DNA of 50,361 nucleotides from Asaia bogorensis (GCA_945861095.1 CAMATI010000004.1:1-50361), one strand, 5' to 3'; positions 26,039-35,140 are shown, counted from the stretch's first letter. Program-made: numbers and translations. The notes: generated by a model not told the origin, from the sequence alone.

Positions 26039-26886
26039 AACGCGGCCCGCGGATCGAAGCGCAGCTTCAGCCAGTCGCCCAGCGCATTGAATGCCATGAC
26101 CGTGGCGACAATTGTCAGGCCGGGCAACGTCGTGATCCACCAGGCGAACGACATGTACGCCTTGCCGTCGGCCAGCATCAGGCCCCACGACACCTCCGGT
26201 GGCTGAATGCCAAGGCCCAGGAACGAAAGCGAGGACTCCAGGATGATCGCCCGACCGACATCGAGCAGAGCCAGGACCGTGATCGAATTCAGCGCATTGG
26301 GCAGGATGTGGCGGAATGCGATGAGATGCGGAGCGAGACCGGCGATGCGCGCAAGGGTAACGAAATCACGCTCTTTGATGCTCAGCACCTCGCTGCGAAC
26401 CAGCCGGGCATAACGCGCCCAGTTGGTCACGATCATGACCAGGATGATGTTTTCGACCCCCGAACCCAGCGCCGCGACGAGAGCGAGCGCCATCAGAATG
26501 AAAGGCAGTGCCAGGAAGGCGTCGACCGCCCGCATGACAATCGCATCCACCAAACCACCGGCGTAACCGGCCAAGAGACCCAGCAATACGCCAATCGTGC
26601 CGGCGACGAAGATCGCGGCGCCCGCTGTCAACAGCGAGATGCGCGTGCCGGCGATCAAGCGACTCAGCAGGTCGCGTCCGAGCGTGTCGGTCCCTAGCGG
26701 ATGGGCCAGCGAGCCGCCATCCTGCCAAAATGGTGGTGCCAAGGTGGCCGAGAGATCGGCGAAGTCCTTGGCATAAGGCGTGGCGATGTCGCCGAGAACA
26801 GCCACGATCACCAGCAGCACGCAACACGCCAGTGCCAGCATCGGTGGCCGACCGCGCCCACCCGCCCCCTGTTCGATGGCGCTCAA
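26035..26886 (-). CDS. ABC transporter permease (DppC/OppC type)
   Basis: A 283-residue membrane protein. It starts with a hydrophobic helix (MLALACCVLLVIVAVLGDIA), has the HPLGTDTLGRDLLSRLIAGT block of DppC proteins, several transmembrane segments and the EAA loop around IAGLAPHLIAFRHILPNALN. The start is TTG at 26884-26886, overlapping the DppB stop (TTGA). No closer ATG exists, and the coupling supports TTG. Confidence 0.92.
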   Translation of the reverse strand: MSAIEQGAGGRGRPPMLALACCVLLVIVAVLGDIATPYAKDFADLSATLAPPFWQDGGSLAHPLGTDTLGRDLLSRLIAGTRISLLTAGAAIFVAGTIGVLLGLLAGYAGGLVDAIVMRAVDAFLALPFILMALALVAALGSGVENIILVMIVTNWARYARLVRSEVLSIKERDFVTLARIAGLAPHLIAFRHILPNALNSITVLALLDVGRAIILESSLSFLGLGIQPPEVSWGLMLADGKAYMSFAWWITTLPGLTIVATVMAFNALGDWLKLRFDPRAAL

Positions 26887-27797
26887 ACCCGCAACCTCGG
26901 ATCAAGCACCATGCACGTCACGTCCACAGCGAGATTGATGAGCATGAACATCACAGCCGTGACGAGCACTGTCGCCTGGATCACCGGATAGTCCCGGTGC
27001 AGGATCGCATCGACGATGATTTGACCAAGACCAGGCCAGGCGAACACCCGTTCTGTCACGATTGCGCCGCCCAGCAGCAGGCCAAACTGCAATCCGAGAT
27101 AGGTGACGATGGGCAGCGAAGCGTTACGTAGCGCGTGGCGCAATACGATACTGGTTTCGGGCAGACCAAGCACGCGCTCCATATGGACAAAGTCGCTTTG
27201 CATGGCCTCTGCCATATTCGCCCGTGTCAGGCGGGTTATCGATGCCGACGCGAATACCGACAAGGTGATCACCGGCAGGACATAATGCCATGCCGTGCCG
27301 TGGCCAGACGACGGCAACCAGGGTAGATTGATGGAGAAAACGATGACCAGCATGAGGCCGAGCCAAAAGCTGGGCACCGCCTGACCAAAACTGGCGTAGA
27401 GATTGACAAGCCGGTCGATCCACACATTGCGCGAGACGGCGGCCAAAATGCCGAGCCCCAGGCCAACCACAACCGCCAGGAGCATAGCAAGACCAGTCAG
27501 CCGCAATGTCGGACCAAGTCCGGCCATGACGAAACCGATCGCCGGCTCCCGATAGCGGAATGAGACGCCAAAATCACCGCGCGAGACATTGCCGAGAAAT
27601 ATCAAATACTGCTCAGGCAGTGACCGGTCCAATCCATACTGCTGGCGAAAGAACTGTGCGTCCTGGGCCGTCGCTTCAGTTGGCAGGACCAGCGGCGCCG
27701 GGTCACCGGTCAAACGCGCCAGCGCAAAAACCATCAGCGTCAGAAACAACAGCGTGACCAGCGTCTGGCCAAGCCGCTTGACCAGATAGACGCTCAA
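26883..27797 (-). CDS. ABC transporter permease (DppB/OppB type)
   Basis: A 304-residue permease that begins with the classic VKRLGQTLVTLLFLTLMVF helix. It contains GLDRSLPEQYLIFLGNVSRG, DFGVSFRYREP and the EAA region VLGLPETSIVLRHALRNASL. The start is TTG (27795-27797) with a G-rich ribosome site; no ATG lies near the expected N-terminus. It is coupled to the DppC gene by a TTGA overlap and preceded by the binding-protein gene with a 34-bp gap. Confidence 0.92.
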   Translation of the reverse strand: MSVYLVKRLGQTLVTLLFLTLMVFALARLTGDPAPLVLPTEATAQDAQFFRQQYGLDRSLPEQYLIFLGNVSRGDFGVSFRYREPAIGFVMAGLGPTLRLTGLAMLLAVVVGLGLGILAAVSRNVWIDRLVNLYASFGQAVPSFWLGLMLVIVFSINLPWLPSSGHGTAWHYVLPVITLSVFASASITRLTRANMAEAMQSDFVHMERVLGLPETSIVLRHALRNASLPIVTYLGLQFGLLLGGAIVTERVFAWPGLGQIIVDAILHRDYPVIQATVLVTAVMFMLINLAVDVTCMVLDPRLRV

Positions 27798-27831
27798 CCA
27801 GCCCCCCGGACTGCGGCCATGGGCCTGCGCA

Positions 27832-29415
27832 TCACTTCGGCGCCTTTTCCGCGTACCAGAGAATTGGCCAGGTGATGTACCTGAACGGCTCGTACTTCAC
27901 ATTGGAGCGTACGGCATAGACGGAGTCATAGGCCCAGAGCGGAATCATCGCTGACTGTTGATGGATCAGACGGAACACCTTGCGCGATTGCTCCTCATAG
28001 GCGGCCAGGGTGGGCATGGTGCCGAGTTTTGTGAGTTCCTGATCCAGCGATGCGTCGGAATAGAAAGACATCGCCTCGCCGGTCTTCAGGGTACGCAACT
28101 GACGCGGTCCGGAATCGCGGTTCGCGTCAGGCGCTGCCAGCAAATAGAGATCGATCTCAGGGTTCTTCTCCTTGGCGAACGCGGTTGTCGCCCATGTCCC
28201 GTACTCCAAGATCTCGATCGTGGTCTTGACCCCGGCGGCATTCAGAAACTGGGCGATGCCCTCGACCGTTTCCTTGCCCTGGGTCACCCGGCCAGTGGCC
28301 GGACCAACCACTTTGATCGGCCGGTTGAAATCGAAGCCCGCCTTGGTCAGCAATGCCCGAGCCGCTGCTGGATCGTACTTGTAGGGATCGGTGAACTTGA
28401 CGTCGCAGCCGATCATGCCTGGCGTGCAGGGTGATTCATGCAGGGTCGCGAAACCGAAGGTCAGCGCCTTGGCCAGCGTCTCGCGGTTGATCGCCATGTT
28501 CAGCGCCCGGCGCACGTCGGGCTTCTTCAAGTCCGGGTTGTTGCCGCGGTTGTTGATCACCATGAACGCATTGCCGAAGCTGGGCACCCGAATGATCGTG
28601 AAATCCCTGGCGCCCTGCATGCGGGAGCCGAACACCAGCGGCACCGAGGTGACGATGTCCGACTCACCGGTCTGGATCTGCGCCATCCGGGTCTGGTCGT
28701 CCGCCACGACCTTCAGCACCACTTCGGCAACCTTGGGGACCCGCCCCCAATGGCCTTCGAAGGCTGCCAACCGGGTGAACTCGCGCGGCTTACGCTCCAC
28801 GAACCGGAACGGACCCGTACCGACCGGCGCCTTGCCGAACTCGTCATTGCCGACGCGCTCGATCAACTTCTTCGGTGCCAAGTAGAAATACGTCACCATA
28901 TTCTCATGCAGACTGGCATCCGGTTGCTTGAGGTGAAGGCGGACCCGCAGGGGATCGACAATCTCGACATCGCGAATCTTGGCGGCAACCACACTGGCGC
29001 GCGGGTTCTTGATTTCCGGATCAATCGAGCGCTGCCAACTGAACCGAACGTCATCGGCCGTGAAAGCATCTCCGTTGTGCCATTTGACGTTCGGGCGGAG
29101 CTTGAAATCATGCACCAGTCCGTCGGCGCTGACGCTCACAGACTCTGCCAACGCCGGAACCAGGTTGCCCCGGGCGTCGTTCGCGAACAAGCTCTCGAAG
29201 ACGTTGGCGAAAAATGAATGGTCGATTCCTGAAACCAGCTTGTGCGGATCAACCGACACAAGATCGGCACCCAGCGCGACTGTCAAGGTCGATTTGGGCT
29301 GGGCCTGCGCAACGCTGGTTGGCGAGCCAACGCCAACCAGCGCAGCAATCGCCCAAGTCACGCCGCGCCCGAGCAATGTCCGCCGGGCCCACCAGCTTTC
29401 GCGCACTCTTCGCAT
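27832..29415 (-). CDS. ABC transporter substrate-binding protein (SBP_bac_5, DppA-like)
   Basis: A 527-residue periplasmic protein. The N-terminus contains a twin-arginine-like signal (ARRTLLGRGVTWAIAALVGV) followed by an AQAQPK cleavage region, so export as a folded protein is possible. The mature protein has the family start VDPHKLVSGIDHSFFANVFE and the block LRPNVKWHNGDAFTADDVRF. ATG 29415 has GGAG five bases upstream; an in-frame ATG at 29442 lacks one. It is the first gene of the importer-cyclase operon. Members bind peptides, nickel, glutathione or other amide compounds, so the ligand may be an amide-type substrate of the cyclase. Confidence 0.92.
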   Translation of the reverse strand: MRRVRESWWARRTLLGRGVTWAIAALVGVGSPTSVAQAQPKSTLTVALGADLVSVDPHKLVSGIDHSFFANVFESLFANDARGNLVPALAESVSVSADGLVHDFKLRPNVKWHNGDAFTADDVRFSWQRSIDPEIKNPRASVVAAKIRDVEIVDPLRVRLHLKQPDASLHENMVTYFYLAPKKLIERVGNDEFGKAPVGTGPFRFVERKPREFTRLAAFEGHWGRVPKVAEVVLKVVADDQTRMAQIQTGESDIVTSVPLVFGSRMQGARDFTIIRVPSFGNAFMVINNRGNNPDLKKPDVRRALNMAINRETLAKALTFGFATLHESPCTPGMIGCDVKFTDPYKYDPAAARALLTKAGFDFNRPIKVVGPATGRVTQGKETVEGIAQFLNAAGVKTTIEILEYGTWATTAFAKEKNPEIDLYLLAAPDANRDSGPRQLRTLKTGEAMSFYSDASLDQELTKLGTMPTLAAYEEQSRKVFRLIHQQSAMIPLWAYDSVYAVRSNVKYEPFRYITWPILWYAEKAPK

Positions 29416-29872
29416 TCGTTTCTCCAAGACAAGATTTGTCATAACTGGTACGGGACTGCACGGGGCATGCCCTGGTCGCTCGCACCAAGAATTGCACCTC
29501 GTTGCCCCTACCGTCAATTGGCAGAGGCGGCAATTCGTTGTGCAGAACTGCCGCGGCCGGGCAAAGCCTGGTGGACACCATCGCCGACCCGGCGATGGGG
29601 ACGGCGATCGGCTCAATTGCTGCACACATCGCGCCGCCGAAACACAAGCCTTCCAGAGTACTACAAAATGTAGAGGTTTCGGTTTCACGAGGCCACAGGG
29701 TATTCCCTGATCGGCCATCGAGCGGGTGGCCGACTGTGGGCAACAGGCGCAACTTTCAGCATTGCCGAAATATGGTGCAGTGAATTCAAGAGTGCGCTTA
29801 CGTGCTCACAAAAATGCGAAACCTTGCATTTGACCGGACAAAGCAATAGACTCGGCCAAAACCTGACGCAGC
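29416..29872. other. Divergent intergenic region (dppA-like / tauD-like)
   Basis: About 457 bp without a supportable gene; the open frames across it lack any recognisable domain. It must hold the promoters of the minus-strand importer operon and of the plus-strand dioxygenase gene. The one structured element I see is the inverted repeat at 29812-29831, listed separately. No regulator gene is adjacent. Confidence 0.5.
29812..29831. promoter_or_regulatory. Inverted repeat upstream of the dioxygenase gene (candidate operator)
   Basis: AAATGC-N8-GCATTT has perfect 6-bp arms and ends 41 bp before the ATG of the dioxygenase. A TTGACC sequence (29830-29835) overlaps its right arm and could be a -35 box, but no good -10 follows. 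The binding protein is unknown. Confidence 0.35.
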
Positions 29873-30682
29873 ATGATCGAGTTTCGCCCCTTGTCAACCC
29901 ACGTCGGAGCTGAAGTGACCGGCATCGACGTAGGCACGATGGTCGACGAATCCGCCGCCGCTGCGCTGCGCCAAGCGCTGTCGCGTTGTCGCCTGCTGCT
30001 GTTTCGGCAGCCGGGCCTGAGCCAGGACGCGCAGATCCGGTTCACCGAGATATTCGGCCAGTTGTACTCCTCCAAGGCCTACAAAAGCGACATGGGCGGC
30101 AAGGGTTACTACTTCTCCAATACGCGCGAAGACGGCCAGGTCCCGACTGGGGAACTGAGTTACCACCACGACCACCTTTTCAACGAGCGTCCCTGCAAGG
30201 CGGGCGTCTTGTATGCCATGGAAATCCCGGCCTCCGGAAGCGCCACCAAGTTCCGCGATTCGGTGGTCCTGGCGGATCGCCTGCCGGCGGATCTGCGCGA
30301 GCGCGCGCGCGGCGTGAAGTGCCTGCACATGCTGGACTATGCCGGTGTGTCCAAGACCGGGCGCGTGGATCACACCGCAGCCGCAGCGAAGGCGCGCCGC
30401 GCCTGGCAACCTCTGCTTTGGACCCAACCGGAAACCGGCAAGCAGGCCTTGTGGGTGGTGCCACTTACCACCGTCGACTTCTCGGGTATCGAGCGCGCCG
30501 ACGGCGATCGGTTGCTGTCCGAACTGTGGGACTACGCCGAACAACAGCACGATCTCGAGTACGCCCACGCGTGGACCGTCGGCGACCTGCTGGTCTGGGA
30601 CAACCTGCTGCTGTGCCATGCGCGAGCACCGTTCGAACCGACCGAGGGCCGCACGCTGCGACGCACCACCGTATTCGCATGA
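29873..30682 (+). CDS. TauD/TfdA-family Fe(II)/2-oxoglutarate dioxygenase
   Basis: A 269-residue oxygenase of the TauD/TfdA family, which hydroxylates substrates using O2 and 2-oxoglutarate. The metal triad is visible as His98-x-Asp100 in SYHHDHLF and the distal His249 in LLLCHARAPF. The 2-oxoglutarate-binding Arg is in GRTLRRTTV near the C-terminus. The N-terminal VGAEVTGIDVGTMVDESAAA block is typical. Length is normal for the family. It is followed after 54 bp by a Bug protein gene in the same direction. Relatives attack sulfonates, aryloxyacids, carnitine precursors and N-alkyl compounds; the substrate here is unknown. Confidence 0.9.
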   Translation: MIEFRPLSTHVGAEVTGIDVGTMVDESAAAALRQALSRCRLLLFRQPGLSQDAQIRFTEIFGQLYSSKAYKSDMGGKGYYFSNTREDGQVPTGELSYHHDHLFNERPCKAGVLYAMEIPASGSATKFRDSVVLADRLPADLRERARGVKCLHMLDYAGVSKTGRVDHTAAAAKARRAWQPLLWTQPETGKQALWVVPLTTVDFSGIERADGDRLLSELWDYAEQQHDLEYAHAWTVGDLLVWDNLLLCHARAPFEPTEGRTLRRTTVFA

Positions 30683-30736
30683 TTTCCATCTGAACTCATC
30701 ATCCATCCCATCTACGATCTTTCGGAGAAGTACACC

Positions 30737-31711
30737 ATGCGCGTATTGGCTTTTCTAGTTGCGACCGTGTTCGCGCAGTTGATCATGGCCCCCATGACTT
30801 CCGCGCAGACCTACCCAACACGCACGATCACCATCCTGGTCAATTCAGCGCCGGGCGGGCCGACGGATATTGTCGCGCGGGCGATCCGGGAACCGCTGCA
30901 GATGGCCCTCGGGCAATCGGTGGTGGTCATGAACCGCGATGGGGCGATCGGCCGGACCGGAGCTGCCGTAGCAGCAAAGGCCGAGCCGGACGGCTACACG
31001 ATCCTCTTGACGGGCGCGGGCCCGATGCTGATCTCGCCTCTGACGATGGAGTCGATGCCCTACGACGTGAACAAGGACTTTGAGCCGGTTACGTTGTGCG
31101 TCGAGGTTCCTGTGATCATCTCCACCCATCCAAGCGTCGCCAAGACATTGGGCGAGTTGGTGGAGAAAGCGAAGAAGGATCCTGGCAAGTTGACGTTCGC
31201 CTCCACCGGAGCGGGTGGGCCGGCCCACATGGTCGGTGAGTCCCTGAAACTGATCGCCGGCATCGACATGCTGCATGTACCGTACCGGGGGCAGCCGCAG
31301 GCGGTCCTGGCCCTGATGGCCAACGAGATTTCGATGTACACCGGCACCCCCGGCGCGGTGATTCCGCATGCGCAGGCGGGCAAGCTCAACTTGCTTGCAA
31401 TAACCGGAACGCTGCGTTCTGCATCGGTTCCGAACGTCCCGACGACAGCCGAGACGGGTTATCCGCAACTGGGCGCACCTGCCTACTTCGGGACCTACGT
31501 GCCCTCCAAGACTCCGCGGGCCATCATTGACCGCATAGACGCCGAGACGCGCGCCGCGTTGAACCGGCCTGAAGTGACCAAGCAACTGGAATCGCAGGGC
31601 TTCAACGTGCGTGCCTATGACTCCTCCAAATTCAAGGACTACCTGAAGCGTGAATTCGAGGTATGGGGCAAGGTTGTCAAGCAAGCCGGCATTCGGGTGT
31701 CACCCGATTGA
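30737..31711 (+). CDS. Bug-family (TTT) periplasmic substrate-binding protein
   Basis: A 324-residue protein with a Sec signal peptide (MRVLAFLVATVFAQLIM...TSAQ) followed by the Bug signature YPTRTITILVNSAPGGPTDI. Other family blocks: EPDGYTILLTG, HVPYRGQPQAVLALM and PTTAETGYPQLG. Bug proteins bind carboxylates, amino acids or nicotinate-like acids and are expanded in Bordetella relatives, often without adjacent TctA/TctB membrane partners, as here. The ATG at 30737 has GGAG about ten bases upstream. It probably shares a transcript with the dioxygenase gene. Confidence 0.92.
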   Translation: MRVLAFLVATVFAQLIMAPMTSAQTYPTRTITILVNSAPGGPTDIVARAIREPLQMALGQSVVVMNRDGAIGRTGAAVAAKAEPDGYTILLTGAGPMLISPLTMESMPYDVNKDFEPVTLCVEVPVIISTHPSVAKTLGELVEKAKKDPGKLTFASTGAGGPAHMVGESLKLIAGIDMLHVPYRGQPQAVLALMANEISMYTGTPGAVIPHAQAGKLNLLAITGTLRSASVPNVPTTAETGYPQLGAPAYFGTYVPSKTPRAIIDRIDAETRAALNRPEVTKQLESQGFNVRAYDSSKFKDYLKREFEVWGKVVKQAGIRVSPD

Positions 31712-31800
31712 AGACACGGCATCGACCAGCGCACCTGCGGTCGACCGGCCAGCAGAGCGCGCGCCAACGAATATTCAAGTGGCCGCCCTGCCAGCCTGCC

Positions 31801-31828
31801 TTGTTACCTTGTTACCTTGTTACCTTGT
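31801..31828. repeat. Tandem 8-bp repeat across the end of the acyl-CoA ligase gene
   Basis: Three full head-to-tail copies of TTGTTACC (31801-31824) plus a partial fourth. On the minus strand the repeat encodes the last residues (KVTR) and the stop codon of the ligase gene and extends past it. The 8-bp unit shifts frame with each added or lost copy, so it could vary by slippage and change the C-terminus. Confidence 0.85.
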
Positions 31829-33428
31829 AGCCGACGACTTCGCGGTCCCAGGTGAAAGCTGTGACGCCACGCTGGCGAAGCTCGGTACGCTTGATCTTGC
31901 CGTTTTCCGTCAGCGGCAATGCCGCCATGAACTCGACATAGCGGGGGATGGCAAAGTACGCCAACCGTTTGTCCAGGTGGCGCAACAAGTCCTCGGGTTC
32001 GACTCTGCAGCCCTCGCGCATCACGACCACGGCCATCACGTCTTCATCGCCGATGCTGGACGGCACGCCGAAAACCGCCGAGTCGGAAACACTTCCGTGG
32101 CTCAAGATTGCCTGCTCCACTTCCCAGGCCGATATGTTCTCGCCGCGGCGGCGAATCGACTCCTTGAGCCGGCCCACAAAACGAAATATGCCATCGCGAT
32201 TGCGCACGACGATGTCCCCGGTATGGAACCAGAAGTTGCGCCAGGCCGACAGCGTTGCGTCGGGTGCGCCCCAGTAACCACTGGCAAACGCAAACGGCAC
32301 GTTGCTGCGCAAGACCAGTTCACCGGGTTCATCGGCCGGCACCGTGGCATCGTGCGCATCGACGACGTCGGCCTGGAACAAAGGTACGGGCCGGCCCATA
32401 TTGCCCTGGACCTCCCAACCGCTCTGCGCAAAAAATGCGGCATTCGTTTCCGTCGATCCGTACCCCCCGACACGCCGCGGCAGGTTGAATCGCACAGTGA
32501 ACTCCGTCCACACGCTGCTGCGAATGCTGGACGCGAATACCGTGTGAATCCCGTGCGCCTTGTCCAGTGGTGATGGCGGCTGCGCCAGCAGGATGTTTCC
32601 CATGGCGCCGATCAGGCATGCGTGGGTCGCCTTCGCTTCAACCGCCTCCATCCAGAAGCGCGAAGCCGAGAAACGCTCCATGATCACGCAATGGCTGCCA
32701 TTGACAAAGGGCTGGACCGACGTCGACAAGGCATGAATGTGAAACAGTGGCAGAGTGGTGAAGATGACCGAGTCCGAAGTGCTTTTCATCATCGCGCCCA
32801 TCACGGCCGCCCACCAGAAAAGCTGGTCCGCCGGGTAGGCCACCCCCTTGGATGGCCCGGTGGTACCCGAGGTGTAGAGAATCGCACACGTGACCTCGGA
32901 AGACGACGGTTTGTACGGCACCGGGGCCGCCGGCGGCGGTAGCGGGCCAATATCGACGCCATCGGGCAGCTCCCCGACCGCGAGGTCCAGCAACCAGACC
33001 TTTTTCAAGTTCGGGGCGACAACCCGCAAAAGGCAGCCCACCAGGTCACCATCGAGAATGAGCAGGCGCGCACCTGAATCGACCAACTGGTGCGCGAGCT
33101 GGCTGCCGCGCAGGCCGGTGTTGACCGGTACTGCAATGGCACCCAACCAGACCGTTCCAAAAAAGGTGGTCAGAAACTCCATCCGGTTGCGGCACATGAT
33201 TGCCACGCGGTCACCCGGGGACACCCCGGCGGCGAGCAGAGTGCCGGCAAATCGGGCGACCTGGTCACGAAAATCGGCAAAGGTCACCGTACGATGCTGT
33301 ACCGTGACATACACACGCTGCCCTTGCACGCGCGCCTGACGCTCCACCAGCGCGGGCAGATTGCGTTCGGGTTGAGATGGCGCCTCTCGCAGCAGCCGGG
33401 TGAAGGAAGAGAAATCAGGTTCGTGCAT
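31812..33428 (-). CDS. AMP-forming acyl-CoA synthetase (ANL superfamily)
   Basis: A 538-residue ligase that activates a carboxylate as acyl-AMP and then as the CoA thioester. Motifs: the P-loop ILYTSGTTGPSKG, GGYGSTETN, FHTGDIVVR, the hinge region GRLKESIRRRGENISAWEVE, and the catalytic Lys region LPLTENGKIKR. It is a close paralogue of the ligase at 35127-36773, and both share the segment PGDRVA(I/L)MCRNR. ATG 33428 has a CGAGG ribosome site. It lies 138 bp after the DUF35 gene, with a stem-loop in the gap. The C-terminal codons lie in the 8-bp tandem repeat. The acid activated is unknown. Confidence 0.92.
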   Translation of the reverse strand: MHEPDFSSFTRLLREAPSQPERNLPALVERQARVQGQRVYVTVQHRTVTFADFRDQVARFAGTLLAAGVSPGDRVAIMCRNRMEFLTTFFGTVWLGAIAVPVNTGLRGSQLAHQLVDSGARLLILDGDLVGCLLRVVAPNLKKVWLLDLAVGELPDGVDIGPLPPPAAPVPYKPSSSEVTCAILYTSGTTGPSKGVAYPADQLFWWAAVMGAMMKSTSDSVIFTTLPLFHIHALSTSVQPFVNGSHCVIMERFSASRFWMEAVEAKATHACLIGAMGNILLAQPPSPLDKAHGIHTVFASSIRSSVWTEFTVRFNLPRRVGGYGSTETNAAFFAQSGWEVQGNMGRPVPLFQADVVDAHDATVPADEPGELVLRSNVPFAFASGYWGAPDATLSAWRNFWFHTGDIVVRNRDGIFRFVGRLKESIRRRGENISAWEVEQAILSHGSVSDSAVFGVPSSIGDEDVMAVVVMREGCRVEPEDLLRHLDKRLAYFAIPRYVEFMAALPLTENGKIKRTELRQRGVTAFTWDREVVGYKVTR

Positions 33429-33476
33429 CAGGACCTCGCCAATGGATGGGAGTTGGATTCGAATGAAAGTTCATCA

Positions 33477-33491
33477 GGGTTCGGCGAACCC
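33477..33491. other. Perfect stem-loop between the DUF35 and ligase genes
   Basis: GGGTTC-GGC-GAACCC can form a 6-bp stem with a 3-base loop on either strand. It lies in the 138-bp gap between the DUF35 and ligase genes. No T-tract follows, so it is not a standard intrinsic terminator; a processing or attenuation role is only a possibility. Confidence 0.4.
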
Positions 33492-33566
33492 GTCGCAAAA
33501 TGCCAGTCTGCAGGGAGAGTACCGCCAACGTTCAAAAGGATTATGAGTGGCGCAAGAAGTCCGGTG

Positions 33567-33989
33567 CTACAGATCGGCGGCCTCGAACGCCGGCAGCAGC
33601 GTCTGGCCGTCGGTGCTCTCGAAGATCAGGCGCACGGGAAGGCCGATGCGCAGGGCCGTGGTACCTGGCCCACGCAGCGGTGCGTGGATACGGACCCCTT
33701 CGTCCAGATCCACGGTGACGAGTACCAGCGGCAACTGGTCCCGCCAGGACTTGTGGAACGCATGGTGCGTCACGGTCCAGGTATGAACCACGCCTTTGCC
33801 TGAGGCCTCGACCCAGTCTGCAGCCATCGACCAGCAGGCCGAACACACCGGCCTTGGGTAGTGCCGCAGGCAGCCGCAGGAGGCGCAGCGCTGGATCAGC
33901 AGACGACGCGCCTGCAGACCATCCCAGTAGGGCTGCGATTCGCGCTGGATCACCAGCGACTGCGCCGCGGTTTGCGCACCCGCCATCAT
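33567..33989 (-). CDS. DUF35 / OB-fold Zn-ribbon protein, partner of the adjacent thiolase
   Basis: A 140-residue protein with an N-terminal zinc ribbon (Cys35, Cys38, Cys49, Cys52 in CASCGCLRHYPRPVCSAC) and a C-terminal OB-fold (GVVHTWTVTHHAFHKSWRDQ onward). DUF35 proteins form stable complexes with thiolase-fold partners and are thought to bind acyl-CoA; the Ltp2/ChsH2 steroid aldolase and archaeal HMG-CoA synthase are known cases. The ATG at 33989 overlaps the thiolase stop (ATGA), which supports an equimolar complex. It is a paralogue of the protein at 43075-43491. Confidence 0.88.
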   Translation of the reverse strand: MMAGAQTAAQSLVIQRESQPYWDGLQARRLLIQRCASCGCLRHYPRPVCSACWSMAADWVEASGKGVVHTWTVTHHAFHKSWRDQLPLVLVTVDLDEGVRIHAPLRGPGTTALRIGLPVRLIFESTDGQTLLPAFEAADL

Positions 33990-35140
33990 GCCCACCTTCG
34001 CAGGATGGCGATAGAACCGTCGCCGAGATCGCCATAACCAGTGACCATGCCGATACGTGCATCCGGCACCTGGGCCGCACCGGCGATGCCGCGCAACTGC
34101 CGCACCAGTTCGACGACGTGGTTCATTCCGGACACGTGTGCCTGCGACAGCAGGCCCCCATGGGTATTGACCGGCAGGCGCCCACCCAGCTCGATGGCAC
34201 CGCTGTCGACGAAAGCGCCGCCCTCGCCCTTGCGGCAAAACCCGAGGTCCTCGAGCTGGCACAGCACGGTATAGGTGAAACAGTCGTAGAGTTCCGCGAC
34301 ATCGATGTCGCCGGGCCCGAGCCCCGCCATCTCGTAGGCGCGGGGCGCGGCCTTGGCGATGCCCAGCACGGTCATGTCGCTGCGCTGGGTGATGGCGCTG
34401 GGCGAGTCCGGATGACCCTCGGCCACCGCCATGATGACCGCGGGCCGGGACTGGGTCCTGCGCGCGCGGTCGGCCGATGTCACGACGATGGCGGCGCCGC
34501 CATCACTCTCGATGCAGCAATCGAGCAGACGCAAGGGGTCGGAGATCATGCGCGACTGCTGGTGGTCCTCGATGCGCATTGGAGCCGTCATCAGCGCACG
34601 CGGGTTCAGCGCGGCATGACGCCGGCTTGCAACCGCGATGCGCCCCAACTGGCGAGAGGTCGTGCCGTAAAGCTCCATGTGGCGGCGCGCCATGACCGCG
34701 TAATACTGGACCGGCGCGAGCGAACCCACCGGCCCCTCAAACTCGGCGACCACGTCAAGCTGCGGCATCTCCTTCATGCGCGCATCAGTCCGAACTTCCG
34801 AATAGCCGTTGCGGCCGACCGGAATCAGCACGTAGCGACAACTGCCCACGGCGATTGCCGCGACCGCAGTCTGCAAGGCCGCCACGCAGCTTGCACCGCC
34901 CATGCGGACATGGGCCGACAGTCGCAGGTCGGGAATGCCGAAGTTGGTAACGAAGTCCTCCGCCACAACCGAGCCCGTCGAGCAGGTGACGATGCCGTCG
35001 ATGTCGCGCGGCGTGATGCCGGCGTCGGCAATGGCGACGAGGGCAGCCTCCATCTGCAGGGCGGTGGCCGACTTCCCCGACCCCCTGGTATATGCGGTTT
35101 CGCCGATGCCGACGATCGCGCCGACGTCAGCGATGGACAT
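33986..35140 (-). CDS. Thiolase-fold protein (SCPx/Ltp2-like), DUF35-associated
   Basis: A 384-residue thiolase-superfamily protein. It begins VGAIVGIGETAYTRGSG, has GGASCVAALQ with Cys85 at the usual nucleophile position, YDCFTYTVLCQLEDLGFC, and the C-terminal NTHGGLLSQAHVSGMNH block carrying the active His. These features are typical of the lipid-transfer/SCPx branch that works with DUF35 proteins in thiolytic or retro-aldol cleavage of CoA esters. The ATG at 35140 has a G-rich ribosome site and the gene overlaps the upstream ligase gene by 14 bp. Cofactor-independent C-C cleavage is likely; which reaction is not certain. Confidence 0.88.
   Translation of the reverse strand: MSIADVGAIVGIGETAYTRGSGKSATALQMEAALVAIADAGITPRDIDGIVTCSTGSVVAEDFVTNFGIPDLRLSAHVRMGGASCVAALQTAVAAIAVGSCRYVLIPVGRNGYSEVRTDARMKEMPQLDVVAEFEGPVGSLAPVQYYAVMARRHMELYGTTSRQLGRIAVASRRHAALNPRALMTAPMRIEDHQQSRMISDPLRLLDCCIESDGGAAIVVTSADRARRTQSRPAVIMAVAEGHPDSPSAITQRSDMTVLGIAKAAPRAYEMAGLGPGDIDVAELYDCFTYTVLCQLEDLGFCRKGEGGAFVDSGAIELGGRLPVNTHGGLLSQAHVSGMNHVVELVRQLRGIAGAAQVPDARIGMVTGYGDLGDGSIAILRRWA

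Noticed and set aside
31801..31828. CRISPR-like or attachment-site repeat
   Set aside because: The units are only 8 bp, directly adjacent without spacers, and lie inside a coding end; no cas or integrase gene is present.
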